From assembly GCF_038396755.1 (NCBI RefSeq), contig NZ_CP149822.1:4494001-4558000 (forward strand): a stretch of DNA of 64,000 nucleotides, written 5' to 3'. This document shows, in pieces, positions 8,410-16,301 of the stretch (positions within the stretch are counted from its first letter, which is position 1; every line of letters starts with the position of its first letter). The notes beneath the pieces are model-generated. The model was not told the origin of the DNA and did no database searches. It worked only from the letters and a program-made list of their open reading frames with translations. The stretch comes from Chitinophaga pollutisoli. Its GTDB lineage: Bacteria > Bacteroidota > Bacteroidia > Chitinophagales > Chitinophagaceae. A program made the translations under genes and the position numbers.

Positions 8410-8797
8410 CAAGCCGGTCTTTTAATATTTCAATAAGCTGTAATATTTCCTGATCTTCTAAAATTGCGGCTTCATCTTCCACGGTTAATTCAGTAAACTT
8501 ATTGAACAGTGGCCGAAGCTGCAGTTGTTCTTCCGGCGATAAGAGTTTCTTTATCTCATCAATGCCTCTTTCCTTTAAGATCCTTATTTGTTTAATTGCC
8601 TTCTCAAACCTTAATCTATATGCCTTCGCTCGCAGCCTTGCACTGAGCTGTTTAATCTTCAATAAATGTCGATCGATCTGATCGTCTGGAGATGCACGTA
8701 GATCTTCCAGAACATCAGCATCTTCCTGATGTAAATTTATCTCCATCATCAACCCGTACAGATTGAGCAGTAGCTGCTTAGTGTTTACGGTATCCAT
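8384..8797 (-). CDS. Small helical protein between sigma-like and protease genes
   Basis: The 137-residue protein has no signal peptide or membrane helix. It is dominated by long charged helices (RLRAKAYRLRFEKAIKQIRI, then an acidic C-terminus with many E and D). I do not recognise a named family. It starts 6 bases after the sigma-like gene ends and overlaps the protease gene, so the three products are probably made together. By analogy with repressor-protease pairs, it is a candidate anti-sigma partner or substrate of the protease, but nothing in the sequence proves this. Confidence 0.75.
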   Translation of the reverse strand: MDTVNTKQLLLNLYGLMMEINLHQEDADVLEDLRASPDDQIDRHLLKIKQLSARLRAKAYRLRFEKAIKQIRILKERGIDEIKKLLSPEEQLQLRPLFNKFTELTVEDEAAILEDQEILQLIEILKDRLDDTLDDQP

Positions 8798-8803
8798 AAT
8801 CCT

Positions 8804-9388
8804 CTAAAATATTTGATCTACGATCCTTCTTTTAATTTTCTCCTTGAGTTTATCCAGTTGCCGAGGGGTTATATCTAATAATTCGGCTATTTCTGCTCTT
8901 TTCTTTCCTTCCTTTAAGGCTTCCACAATAAACAGAAGCTGGTCATCACCATCGATAGCCTTTTCGATCGCCTGTAATTGTGCGTCCATCATTATTTCTT
9001 CACGGGGAGTAAGGGGAGCGTCCGCAATATCATAGAAGCCTGTCTCCATATCCATGTATACCACTTGGCTTTCGTGAGCCTTTCTGGTCTCAGCCTTTTC
9101 AACTTGCTTACTGATCTGGCTATCGATTATCCTGATCATTTGTTCAGCAAGACCATATTCGTCCTTCCATTCCCAGTCTCCCGCTAACAGCTTCTCATAA
9201 GCCACGCCAAGGTAATGCTCTACAGGGTCTCCACCTAATACAGATGCTGAATGTGCACCGGATATGGTTTTAGCCTTCAGCTTCCATTCAATATGATTTT
9301 TGCATTTCTTGAGCGCCACCTTCCATTCCTGATCATTGACCTGGACAAGCTTCTTATCGTTTTGACTGTAATATTTACCAAGTTCCAT
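8804..9388 (-). CDS. Sigma-70-like (ECF-like) factor with C-terminal helix-turn-helix
   Basis: 194 residues. The N-terminal half has a sigma region 2-like pattern (DPVEHYLGVAYEKLLAGDWEW, then a helix with IRIIDSQISKQVEKAE). After an acidic linker, residues about 160-190 form a region 4-like helix-turn-helix (KKRAEIAELLDITPRQLDKL) that would contact a -35 type element. It is first in a leftward three-gene operon with the helical protein and the ImmA/IrrE protease, and is divergent from the CBASS operon across 184 bases that contain a large dyad. Reading it as a sigma-like regulator is well supported in the C-terminus and moderate in the N-terminus. Its target promoter is unknown. Confidence 0.7.
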   Translation of the reverse strand: MELGKYYSQNDKKLVQVNDQEWKVALKKCKNHIEWKLKAKTISGAHSASVLGGDPVEHYLGVAYEKLLAGDWEWKDEYGLAEQMIRIIDSQISKQVEKAETRKAHESQVVYMDMETGFYDIADAPLTPREEIMMDAQLQAIEKAIDGDDQLLFIVEALKEGKKRAEIAELLDITPRQLDKLKEKIKRRIVDQIF

Positions 9389-9395
9389 AATAGTA

Positions 9396-9450
9396 ATAAC
9401 CGGATATATTTTTTTTACACCATGGTGAATTTTTGCTGGTTCCCGGTTAT
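9396..9450. promoter_or_regulatory. Nested dyad between the CBASS and sigma/protease operons
   Basis: ATAACCGG (9396-9403) and CCGGTTAT (9443-9450) form an inverted repeat centred within half a base of a second palindrome, CACCATGGTG (9418-9427). The shared centre suggests one operator complex acting on both divergent operons. Confidence 0.5.
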
Positions 9451-9572
9451 ATAATAGTTAGAGTATTGGCCCAAAGGCGGTCTTAGCAATTTAATAATTT
9501 TTAATCAGTTGATAACAAATAATATAAGGTAACTAATACGCTCATACTGAGGAGATATTAAAATATAATGGA

Positions 9573-10594
9573 ATGAATGAAAGTGCAACCAAGAAATTTA
9601 GGATTTTATCTATTGATGGCGGGGGAATAAGGGGGCTAATACCTGCTAAGGTCTTAGCAGATCTGGAACAGGAAATACAACGAGAGGTTCCAGGTGCTAA
9701 GCTCTATGAGTATTTTGATTTGATCTGTGGGACCTCAACGGGAGCCATCCTGGCTGTGGCCATAGCGTTGGGGGTTCCTGCAGCCAAACTGGTCGACTTC
9801 TACCATGAGCACGCCCGGGCAATTTTTCCCATATGGTATCTGAAGATTCTTCCACGCAAAAGTCGTGTCTTATTTACATCTATATATAGTAATAAGGAAC
9901 TCCATCATCTACTGGCCAAAACCTATGCAAGCGCCAATAATGGCTCAATACCATTACTAAACGATTGTAAGACAAAAGTTTGCATTCCTACATTTAACGG
10001 AAATGATGGTAAGATCAATGTGCTGAAAACTAAACATCACGTTGATTATTCGCGTGACTACAAAATACCAGCTCATGAAGCAGTGTTATCCAGCGCTTCA
10101 GCACCTATCTATTTCCCCCTCACTCCTTTAATTTTTCCAATCAATATGGCAGTGGATCAAACGTCAATATGATTGACGGGGGCATATTCGCTAACGATCC
10201 TGCCCTGATCGGCCTGCTTGAAGCCGCTGATAAATTGAACCAAGAAATCGAGCAGATAACAATACTGTCTTTGGGAACAGGATGCGGCAGACATATAATT
10301 AAGAAACGCTGGCGTCCGAAGGATTTATTTTACTGGTTGCTACCTAAACCTCGTTTGCTGGACATGATTTTAGACAGTCAGGCTCAGATAACCGAACAAT
10401 ATATTGCTTTCATACGAAGAATATTCGCTTCAACAGGGAAAGAGTTCGGATACCTGCGTGTACAACACGATATGGGCGGCGATACCATCGACCTGAATGC
10501 TTCCAGCAAAAAGGATCTCGCGCGACTTGAAGCAATCGGCGGTGAGCTGTCCAAAAGCAACTTACAAAAAATCATAAAGTTTATAAAACAATAA
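9573..10594 (+). CDS. CapV-like patatin phospholipase, CBASS effector (frameshifted as sequenced)
   Basis: Patatin-like phospholipase, the usual membrane-degrading effector of CBASS, switched on by a cyclic oligonucleotide. Motifs: oxyanion-hole DGGGIRG (15-21), nucleophile GTSTG (Ser55) and the catalytic DGG (Asp202 after repair). As given, the frame closes at 10172 and resumes at 10169. Adding one C to the C5 run at 10115-10119 joins them and restores YFPPHSFN...GSGSNVNMIDGG, exactly the family sequence, for a 340-residue product of normal length. The missing base could be a sequencing error or a real inactivation. The CD-NTase gene follows after 8 bases. GAGGAG (9549-9554) is a possible but distant ribosome site. 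Confidence 0.88.
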
Positions 10595-10602
10595 GTATAC
10601 AA

Positions 10603-11553
10603 ATGGCAAATTGTGATCACTTGTTTAGCAAGTACAATGATGAAATCCGAATCGGAAGTAAAAAGAATGGTCGGATGATGGATTCTAAAAATGCGCTACG
10701 TAAACGTATCCGCAAATGGTTTAAAGACAACCATCCAGAGTATGAACCTAAGTTCTTCATTCAGGGCTCTTATAAGATGAAGACAGGCATTCGTACCAAA
10801 GACGATATATGCGATCTGGATGATGGTGTCTACTTTTTCCGCAAACCAGATGTGACCGGAACTACACTCCAGGGATGGATATGGGACGCTGTTAATGGTT
10901 ACACAGACACTGATCCAGAACATAGAAAAAAATGTATACGCTCCATCTTCGCTGGTGACTATGAAATTGACCATCCAGTGTATTATAAGATTGATGGGGC
11001 ACCATATAGGATTGCTGTTAAAGATGCTGAATTTGAAGACAGTGATCCAAAAGAAATGGTGGATTGGTTCAATAAGAAAAAGGACAAGGAGGGAAGACTG
11101 ATTGCTCAGGTTATGAATCTCAAAGGATGGTGCGACCATAAACGCAATAAGATGCCCAGCGGGTTGGCAATGACCATCCTTGCATCAAATGCAAAAAGTA
11201 AGATCGTGCTTAATGAACGCGCTGATATTACTCTGCGTGACATTCTTAAGGAAATTAAGAAGGCTTTAGATAACAAATTTGAATGCATCGTTCCCGCAGT
11301 GCCTGGCGATGACCTTTTCGCAAGTTATGACCAAACACGTAAGAATAATTTTATGGACGCTCTGAGCGACTTTATATCAGATGCGGATAAAGCGCTGCAG
11401 GAAGATAACGAGCTTACAGCCAGCAAGCTTTGGCGTAAACACTTAGGAGATCGATTCCCGCTGGGAGAGGATAAGCAACAAAATCAGTCGCAGACTCGTG
11501 TAAACTCCGCAATTATTACTGGGGCAGCAACTTCAAATCCTTGGGGGAAATGA
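10603..11553 (+). CDS. CD-NTase (cGAS/DncV-like nucleotidyltransferase) of CBASS
   Basis: 316 residues. The nucleotidyltransferase signature is present: GS (55-56), then DLDD (Asp71, Asp73) in a CDLDDGVYF context close to DncV, and a third acidic residue at Asp123 (EIDHP). On phage infection such enzymes make a cyclic di- or trinucleotide that activates the effector. The gene lies between the patatin effector and an E2-like gene, whose start ATGA overlaps its stop. The C-terminus ends NPWGK, of interest because ubiquitin-like transfer systems in type II CBASS attach the CD-NTase C-terminus to targets. The clade and the nucleotide made cannot be told by eye. Confidence 0.9.
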   Translation: MANCDHLFSKYNDEIRIGSKKNGRMMDSKNALRKRIRKWFKDNHPEYEPKFFIQGSYKMKTGIRTKDDICDLDDGVYFFRKPDVTGTTLQGWIWDAVNGYTDTDPEHRKKCIRSIFAGDYEIDHPVYYKIDGAPYRIAVKDAEFEDSDPKEMVDWFNKKKDKEGRLIAQVMNLKGWCDHKRNKMPSGLAMTILASNAKSKIVLNERADITLRDILKEIKKALDNKFECIVPAVPGDDLFASYDQTRKNNFMDALSDFISDADKALQEDNELTASKLWRKHLGDRFPLGEDKQQNQSQTRVNSAIITGAATSNPWGK

Positions 11554-12242
11554 GTGCTGATCTATCCTTATTTAATCGAGAGGCTGCACTTTTAGTACAG
11601 CAATACCCTGAGTTGGAGCACGTGATGATAAAGGGGAAAATTCCTTTTGTACATGGTCAATTACTACTAAAAGATGAAGCGGGAGACGTTATTACTGAGT
11701 ACAGTATTCGTATGGAGCCAGGGCCAGATTATCCCAATTGGTTCCCATGGGTTTTTGAAACAGGAGGAAGAATACCCATTAATATCGACTGGCATATTTT
11801 CGAAAATAAAGGAAACTGCTGTATTGCATCTGCGCCGGAAGAAGCTTTAATATGCCGCAAAGGGATTACTTTAACATCGTTTGTTCGATTCCAAGTAATC
11901 CCCTATTTTTTCAACCAACTCCACAGGGAACGAATGGGTTTCTTCCTGAATGAACGTTCCCATGGAAACCTTGGGCATCTTGAATTTTTTATGGAGGAGT
12001 TTGAAACAAAAGACCTATCTATCGTCATAAAGCTGTTAAATGAAGCACGATCACGAAAGGAACCCAAGAGCAATAGTCGATGTATATGTGGTAGTAAGCG
12101 CAAATATCAGAAGTGCCACCGTCCAGCGGTCAGGAAGATCGCTGCGTTGACCAATATGGAGTTGGATCATTATCTGAAAATAGCCAATGATTTTATAAGG
12201 GACCGGAAGGTTCCCAAAGAAGAATCAATAACTAATTTTTAA
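11550..12242 (+). CDS. E2-like protein of type II-short CBASS with SEC-C tail
   Basis: The start is taken at ATG 11550, which overlaps the CD-NTase stop (ATGA); a TTG at 11541 is less likely. The 230 residues have a bacterial E2 pattern: FPWVFETGGRIPI, then DWH and GNCCIA, with Cys90 or Cys91 as candidate catalytic cysteine. A C-terminal SEC-C-type zinc motif (Cys178, Cys180, Cys189, His190; CICGSKRKYQKCH) follows. No E1 or JAB-protease gene is present, which fits the type II-short CBASS layout of effector, CD-NTase and E2. Its role would be to prime the CD-NTase by conjugation. The E2 call rests on pattern and context; a structure comparison would settle it. Confidence 0.8.
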   Translation: MSADLSLFNREAALLVQQYPELEHVMIKGKIPFVHGQLLLKDEAGDVITEYSIRMEPGPDYPNWFPWVFETGGRIPINIDWHIFENKGNCCIASAPEEALICRKGITLTSFVRFQVIPYFFNQLHRERMGFFLNERSHGNLGHLEFFMEEFETKDLSIVIKLLNEARSRKEPKSNSRCICGSKRKYQKCHRPAVRKIAALTNMELDHYLKIANDFIRDRKVPKEESITNF

Positions 12243-12450
12243 CGGAAATGCTCTACTGAAACCCTCGCTGAGTCCCGTTATTCCCTTTTTTCTCCTTACT
12301 CAGATCAACAGGGGTCAACCCTTATTGCAAACCATATTAAAGTGGGAAATCTTGTTGCAATTCATGGGACAGTAAAATTCGCGTACCCCCTACTGGTATT
12401 GGCTTTGGTATAGAATTACAAAATAAATTTGCATTTAGAATTCAGTCAAG

Positions 12451-12476
12451 TGATCTATTTGCACTTTTATTTGCAC
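12451..12476 (+). repeat. Right 26-base direct repeat (candidate integrase arm site)
   Basis: Partner of 6278-6303 in the same orientation, one mismatch. It lies 45 bases from the right att copy. Confidence 0.6.
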
Positions 12477-12520
12477 AAAACCAATAAATATATGATAATC
12501 AATACATTAACACAAGGCTA

Positions 12521-12529
12521 TTGGGCAAC
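12521..12529 (+). repeat. attR core
   Basis: TTGGGCAAC, identical to the tRNA-Gln 3' end at 6079-6087. It is followed 10 bases later by a terminator hairpin that would suit the tRNA before insertion. Confidence 0.55.
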
Positions 12530-12538
12530 AGGAAGTTA

Positions 12539-12572
12539 AGTCGTTGATAGTCAATCTTCAACGACTTTTTTT
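12539..12572 (+). terminator. Terminator, probably the original tRNA-Gln terminator
   Basis: AGTCGTTGA / TCAACGACT stem (12539-12547, 12558-12566) followed by a T run. No gene ends just before it except across the att copy, which suggests it terminated tRNA-Gln before the island arrived. Confidence 0.7.
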
Positions 12573-12758
12573 ATTACTTAATTCCACGCAATAAGCGCCG
12601 GTAACTTTCTTTCGTTGCCACTTGCTAATCAGGTACAGATATCCGCGCACCGAAGGCTTATTGAAACAGCTTGACAGGCGTATTTATCGCATTCCGGGAT
12701 TGGCCGCATGTATGTGATTTGAAATGAAAAAAAGTTCGAACTGTTTCCACGTTGGCAA

Positions 12759-12793
12759 CAAAAAAGGGGAAAATTATCGTTTCCCCCTTTTTC
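12759..12793 (-). terminator. Terminator after the first GT11-like gene
   Basis: AAAAAGGGGAAA / TTTCCCCCTTTTT stem-loop. It has T-runs in both directions and lies about 20 bases past the stop at 12811. Confidence 0.7.
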
Positions 12794-12810
12794 GTAATAG
12801 CTGTGCTGTA

Positions 12811-13605
12811 CTACCACCAGTTACCGCGGCAAACCCGGAAGCGCTCCAGGCTGATCGCTTCATCTTTCCGGAAGAAATGATGGAATTTAGTTTCTCCGAT
12901 AAAGCTGGCCCACAACGAAAACGTGCTGAACGGCCCAAGAATATAATCGCATTGCGACATGAGATAATGATCTTCCGCTACTGAATTTCCAGAAACCACT
13001 ACATCGCCAAATGCTTCCTGGTATACAGCGAGATCCAGTTGCGCATCGTTGGTGAAGATGATGATCTTCGCCGGTTTGCCCAGCAGCGTCAGCAGTTGCC
13101 TGATTTTGTCGATATAGACGTCATCTTCGAAGTAATACATCCCGTCGAGCCATTCTTTATAATCGCCGCGCCGGATGTGCACCGCAATCCGGACTTCGCC
13201 GTTTGGCGCCTGCAGGTATTTTTCATCGAGCGGCCGGGTATCGAATCCGGGCTGGAAAAGCGTTTTGTAAATAGGAATATAACGGCTGATCACTTCATCC
13301 GGTGACCGGAAAAACCATCCTTCGCAGTACATCGGTTGCTTTGCCAGCAGGTCACGGTCATACACTTCCTGGTTGTGTTCTATATCGAAACGATAGATAG
13401 GCTTGAAGGAAAGGGCTTTGCGGATCTTCATGCCCAGCACGGAATCACCGTATCCTGCGGTCCGCAGGTTAGGGTATGTTTTATAGTATTTGCTCATCCG
13501 GGGATTGCGGAACTTCAGCCCGTTGGCCCGGCAGAAAGCATCGATATGTATGTGCTGGATAAAGTTGTTGCTGGTTTGTCCGTACTGGCGGCTAAGCGTG
13601 ATCAT
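12811..13605 (-). CDS. GT11-like (alpha-1,2-fucosyltransferase-type) glycosyltransferase, copy 1
   Basis: 264 residues. The donor-binding motif HIRRGDY lies at about 143-149, and the C-terminal SQCDYILGPFSTFSLWASFIG block corresponds to the conserved SNSTFSWW region of GT11 enzymes, which transfer fucose or related sugars. The N-terminus (SRQYGQTSNNFIQHIHIDAF) is a diverged form of the family's GGLGNQMFQ start. A close paralog lies at 15349-16140. No sugar-nucleotide or polysaccharide cluster is visible nearby, so the acceptor is unknown. Confidence 0.75.
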   Translation of the reverse strand: MITLSRQYGQTSNNFIQHIHIDAFCRANGLKFRNPRMSKYYKTYPNLRTAGYGDSVLGMKIRKALSFKPIYRFDIEHNQEVYDRDLLAKQPMYCEGWFFRSPDEVISRYIPIYKTLFQPGFDTRPLDEKYLQAPNGEVRIAVHIRRGDYKEWLDGMYYFEDDVYIDKIRQLLTLLGKPAKIIIFTNDAQLDLAVYQEAFGDVVVSGNSVAEDHYLMSQCDYILGPFSTFSLWASFIGETKFHHFFRKDEAISLERFRVCRGNWW

Positions 13606-13783
13606 AGTGATATTCAGGAATAAATTTCCTAAAAATAGTATTAGTTCCGGTAATCTTACGGGATTTTACTGTTTAGCCCAACGGCTAAACGCTGTAATGT
13701 GGATCCATGGTAGTGAAGTCTCGGAATAATATGCCCGGAAATGCTGATTTCATCATGTACCAACGAATAACATCCGGCAGGGT

Positions 13784-14362
13784 TCATCCTTTTTTCTCCC
13801 GGCGCGCGAGTGCCATTTTCGCGGAATCCGTCAATAATACCACCGCTGCCGCCAGCATAATCAGATCCTTCAGCACGAGTCTGCCCGGCGCGGCCAGGTA
13901 GGGGAAACCATGATGGTCACCGCCGATGTCAGGCACCCAGGTTTCCGGCGTCGTTAACAAAAAAGATAAGGTTCCTATGCCCATAATGGCCGTCAGCACG
14001 GCCCCGGTGGCACCTAAAACCGGATTGGCCCGGTTCAGCAGCAGCAATGCGCCTATGCCCATCAGCAGCAGTCCCAGTCCGTAGGAATAACCATATGTAT
14101 TGTTGATCTGGTGCCAGGAGATGTTGGCCGGCGAAACTTCGCCTTCTTTATTGCGATGCTGGCGGTATTCTTCCGGATGATGGTAGAAAAAGCGCATGAA
14201 TGGACTGTTTGCCACGAAAGGCGTGATGCCTTCCGCTTCGTAAGGCACGAATTTCAGCGCGCCGATCCAGATTAGTATGACGGAAACGGCGATGCGTAAC
14301 AGCCGGATACCGGCTTTGTCGAAACGGGACGCGAACGCCAGGAATGAATATACGATTTTCAT
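13784..14362 (-). CDS. DUF417 (YkgB/RclC-like) inner-membrane protein
   Basis: Start taken at ATG 14362 (MKIVYSFLAFASRF), giving 192 residues. A longer frame to 14434 would overlap the AraC gene. About four membrane helices, and the family motif GIRLLRIAVSVILIWIGALK, then KFVPYEAEGITPFVANSPF. DUF417 proteins include RclC of the E. coli reactive-chlorine resistance system, controlled there by an AraC-family regulator. Here too an AraC-type gene lies directly upstream on the same strand, 64 bases away. A role in oxidant stress is inference from the family. Confidence 0.85.
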   Translation of the reverse strand: MKIVYSFLAFASRFDKAGIRLLRIAVSVILIWIGALKFVPYEAEGITPFVANSPFMRFFYHHPEEYRQHRNKEGEVSPANISWHQINNTYGYSYGLGLLLMGIGALLLLNRANPVLGATGAVLTAIMGIGTLSFLLTTPETWVPDIGGDHHGFPYLAAPGRLVLKDLIMLAAAVVLLTDSAKMALARREKKG

Positions 14363-14426
14363 GTTTCGAAGGTACAGCCACACCTGCCGGGGGAAAATAG
14401 CCGTAAATCGCCAAAACATGGACAAA

Positions 14427-15305
14427 TCAGACAAGAAGAACGACGCCCACCTGCTGCCTGAATTCCCGCGGCGAAACGCCTGTTTGCTTTCTGAACAGGC
14501 GGCTCAGGTACAGCGGATCGTCGTAACCAAGCGCAGCGGCAATTTCCTTAACGCTGAGATGCGAGAAATGTAACGCCCGCTTCGCTTCCTGCACTACCCG
14601 TTCCGCAATAAGCGCCGAAGGCGTTTTGGAAAGATATTTACTGGTGAGGCGCGATAAGGCTTTCAGGGTGATATGCATGGCTGCGGCATATTCGGCGGGT
14701 TTTTTCCATTCTTTGAAATACGCCTCCAGCAAATGATGAAACTGTGCCAGCCGCGGACCCGCGTCCGCGGGGAGCTGCGTCAGCGTTTCTGCTATCTGGC
14801 GGCTTTTTACGCGGGTGGCTATAATAAGGAGAATTTTGAGATGGGCGATAACGAGATCTTCCCTGCCAAGATCATCCCTGCCGGACATTGCCGCTTGCAG
14901 CAGCTCCAGGTATTTGGCGGCCTGCGCGGCCTGTTCTTCGTCCAACGGAACGAACGGCGGCGTATAAATGTTGTTGAATAAAACGCCGTTGCAGGCTACT
15001 TCGTGACGGTGCTTTTCGATGCAGTAAAAATCACCGTGGAAGCTGAGGTGGCTGCCAGAAAAAGCGCCGTGAAAAGCATATTCCTGGTAAGGTGTGAAAA
15101 ACAGGAGCACGGGCGCCTGCAGGGAGAAGGTGGTCCGGCCTGTTTCCAGAACGGCGCTGCCGCTCCGCAGGTGCACCACCGCATATAGTGGCGCCCGGTG
15201 CCATTCGGATGTTCCGTCGATGGTACGCATGCCGGCGAGCAGTGCGCCATCACCGTTTCGCCGGATATTGTGAACCGCTTCCATCCGGTAAAGATAGTAA
15301 CTCAT
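14427..15305 (-). CDS. AraC-family transcriptional regulator
   Basis: 292 residues. An N-terminal cupin-like sensing domain (about 20-150) and a C-terminal AraC double helix-turn-helix (about 190-285, ending with the signature SVKEIAAALGYDDPLYLSRL then FRKQTGVSPREFR). It lies upstream of and co-directional with the DUF417 gene, so it probably controls it, as RclR controls rclC. The ligand is not evident. Confidence 0.88.
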   Translation of the reverse strand: MSYYLYRMEAVHNIRRNGDGALLAGMRTIDGTSEWHRAPLYAVVHLRSGSAVLETGRTTFSLQAPVLLFFTPYQEYAFHGAFSGSHLSFHGDFYCIEKHRHEVACNGVLFNNIYTPPFVPLDEEQAAQAAKYLELLQAAMSGRDDLGREDLVIAHLKILLIIATRVKSRQIAETLTQLPADAGPRLAQFHHLLEAYFKEWKKPAEYAAAMHITLKALSRLTSKYLSKTPSALIAERVVQEAKRALHFSHLSVKEIAAALGYDDPLYLSRLFRKQTGVSPREFRQQVGVVLLV

Positions 15306-15348
15306 GCATGGAGTTGATCACCCGCTCCGCTTGAAAATCCGGAAGTAC

Positions 15349-16140
15349 CTACCAATTGCCCCCGAACACCCGGAACTTTTCCAGCGCGATCGTTTCCTCC
15401 TCGCTGTGGATATGCTGGAACTTCGTGTCCCCTATGAAACTGGCCCAGAGCGAGAAAGTACTGAATGGCCCGATGATATAATCGCATTGCGACATGAGGT
15501 AATGATCCTCCGCCACGCCATTGCCAGACAACAATACGTTCTTGCATGCTTTGCGGTAAAGGGGCAGGTCGATGTCCGGGTCGTTGGTGAACAGGATGAT
15601 CTTGGCGGGACGGTCGAGTTGCCGCGTCAGCTGGTGGATTTTATCGATGTATACCTCGTCGCTGTAGTAGTAAATTCCGCCTGCCCAGGTTTTGAAATCG
15701 CCGCGGCGGACGTGCACTGCGATAAGCGCTTCGCCGTTCGGGCGCTGCAGGAAGTCTTTATCCAGCCAATGCGTGTTAAAACCTGGCCGGAAGTGTTCCC
15801 GGTAAAGGGGGGCGTATCGGGCGATCACTTCATCCGGCATTCTGAACCACCAGCCCTCCACGAAATGATTGCCGCTTTCGAGAAGCCGGCGTTTATAGCT
15901 GGCTTGCTGCGCCTCATCATCGAACCGGATGACCGGTTTGAAGGAGAGCTTGTGCAGCATCTTCATATATAGTTTCCCAGTGCCGTATCCCGCTTTGGCA
16001 AGATTCGGATATGTGCCGTAATACCGGCGCATGCGGGGCGTAAAGAATCTTTTCCCGTTGGCGCGGCAAAAGGCATCGAGGTGGATGTGTTGTACGAAGT
16101 TGTTGCTGGTTTGACCGTACAGGCTGAGCAGTGTAATCAT
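15349..16140 (-). CDS. GT11-like glycosyltransferase, copy 2
   Basis: 263 residues, clearly paralogous to the protein at 12811-13605. Same start (YGQTSNNFVQHIHLDAFCRA), VHVRRGDF motif and SQCDYIIGPFSTFSLWASFIG block. The copies have diverged in the middle. The pair flanks the AraC/DUF417 genes, which suggests an old tandem duplication later interrupted, or the reverse. Function is the same guess as for copy 1. Confidence 0.75.
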   Translation of the reverse strand: MITLLSLYGQTSNNFVQHIHLDAFCRANGKRFFTPRMRRYYGTYPNLAKAGYGTGKLYMKMLHKLSFKPVIRFDDEAQQASYKRRLLESGNHFVEGWWFRMPDEVIARYAPLYREHFRPGFNTHWLDKDFLQRPNGEALIAVHVRRGDFKTWAGGIYYYSDEVYIDKIHQLTRQLDRPAKIILFTNDPDIDLPLYRKACKNVLLSGNGVAEDHYLMSQCDYIIGPFSTFSLWASFIGDTKFQHIHSEEETIALEKFRVFGGNW

Positions 16141-16301
16141 AATTCTGGGAAAAGGTACAGGGCATGATTTCGGGGTATAAAACTAGTGCAAATCACCGTT
16201 TTTTGCAAAACAAATCCCCCGTTCCCGTGTTTATCATGAACACGCCGCCCGGGAGCCATCACCTCCCAAGATCCATACACCCCGGGCGGCGGTGGCAACC
16301 G

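Larger units (their letters stand above)
6079..12529. mobile_element. Genomic island integrated in tRNA-Gln, carrying CBASS defence genes
   Basis: The island is bounded by a 9-base direct repeat TTGGGCAAC: the tRNA 3' end at 6079-6087 and a copy at 12521-12529. Just inside lie 26-base direct repeats (6278-6303 and 12451-12476, one mismatch) that look like recombinase arm sites. The region is visibly AT-richer than its flanks. It begins with a tyrosine-recombinase pseudogene, as expected for tRNA-targeting islands. Cargo: ImmA/IrrE-type protease, small helical protein, sigma-like factor, and a three-gene CBASS operon. No excisionase, conjugation or replication gene is visible, and the recombinase is broken, so the element is probably immobile. 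Confidence 0.8.
12243..12810. other. Non-coding right end of the island and displaced tRNA terminator region
   Basis: No convincing gene. 12243-12529 is the AT-rich right end of the island and holds the 26-base repeat and the att copy. 12539-12572 is a terminator. 12573-12758 shows nothing recognisable. 12759-12793 is a second hairpin serving the leftward glycosyltransferase gene. Confidence 0.6.

Noticed and set aside
11541..11552. TTG at 11541 as the start of the E2-like gene
   Set aside because: ATG at 11550 gives the usual ATGA overlap with the CD-NTase stop and loses nothing recognisable.
16244..16290. GC-rich inverted repeat before the MhqO-like gene as a riboswitch or terminator
   Set aside because: It lies upstream of the -7 box, so it would not be in the transcript, and no T run follows. 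At most an operator.
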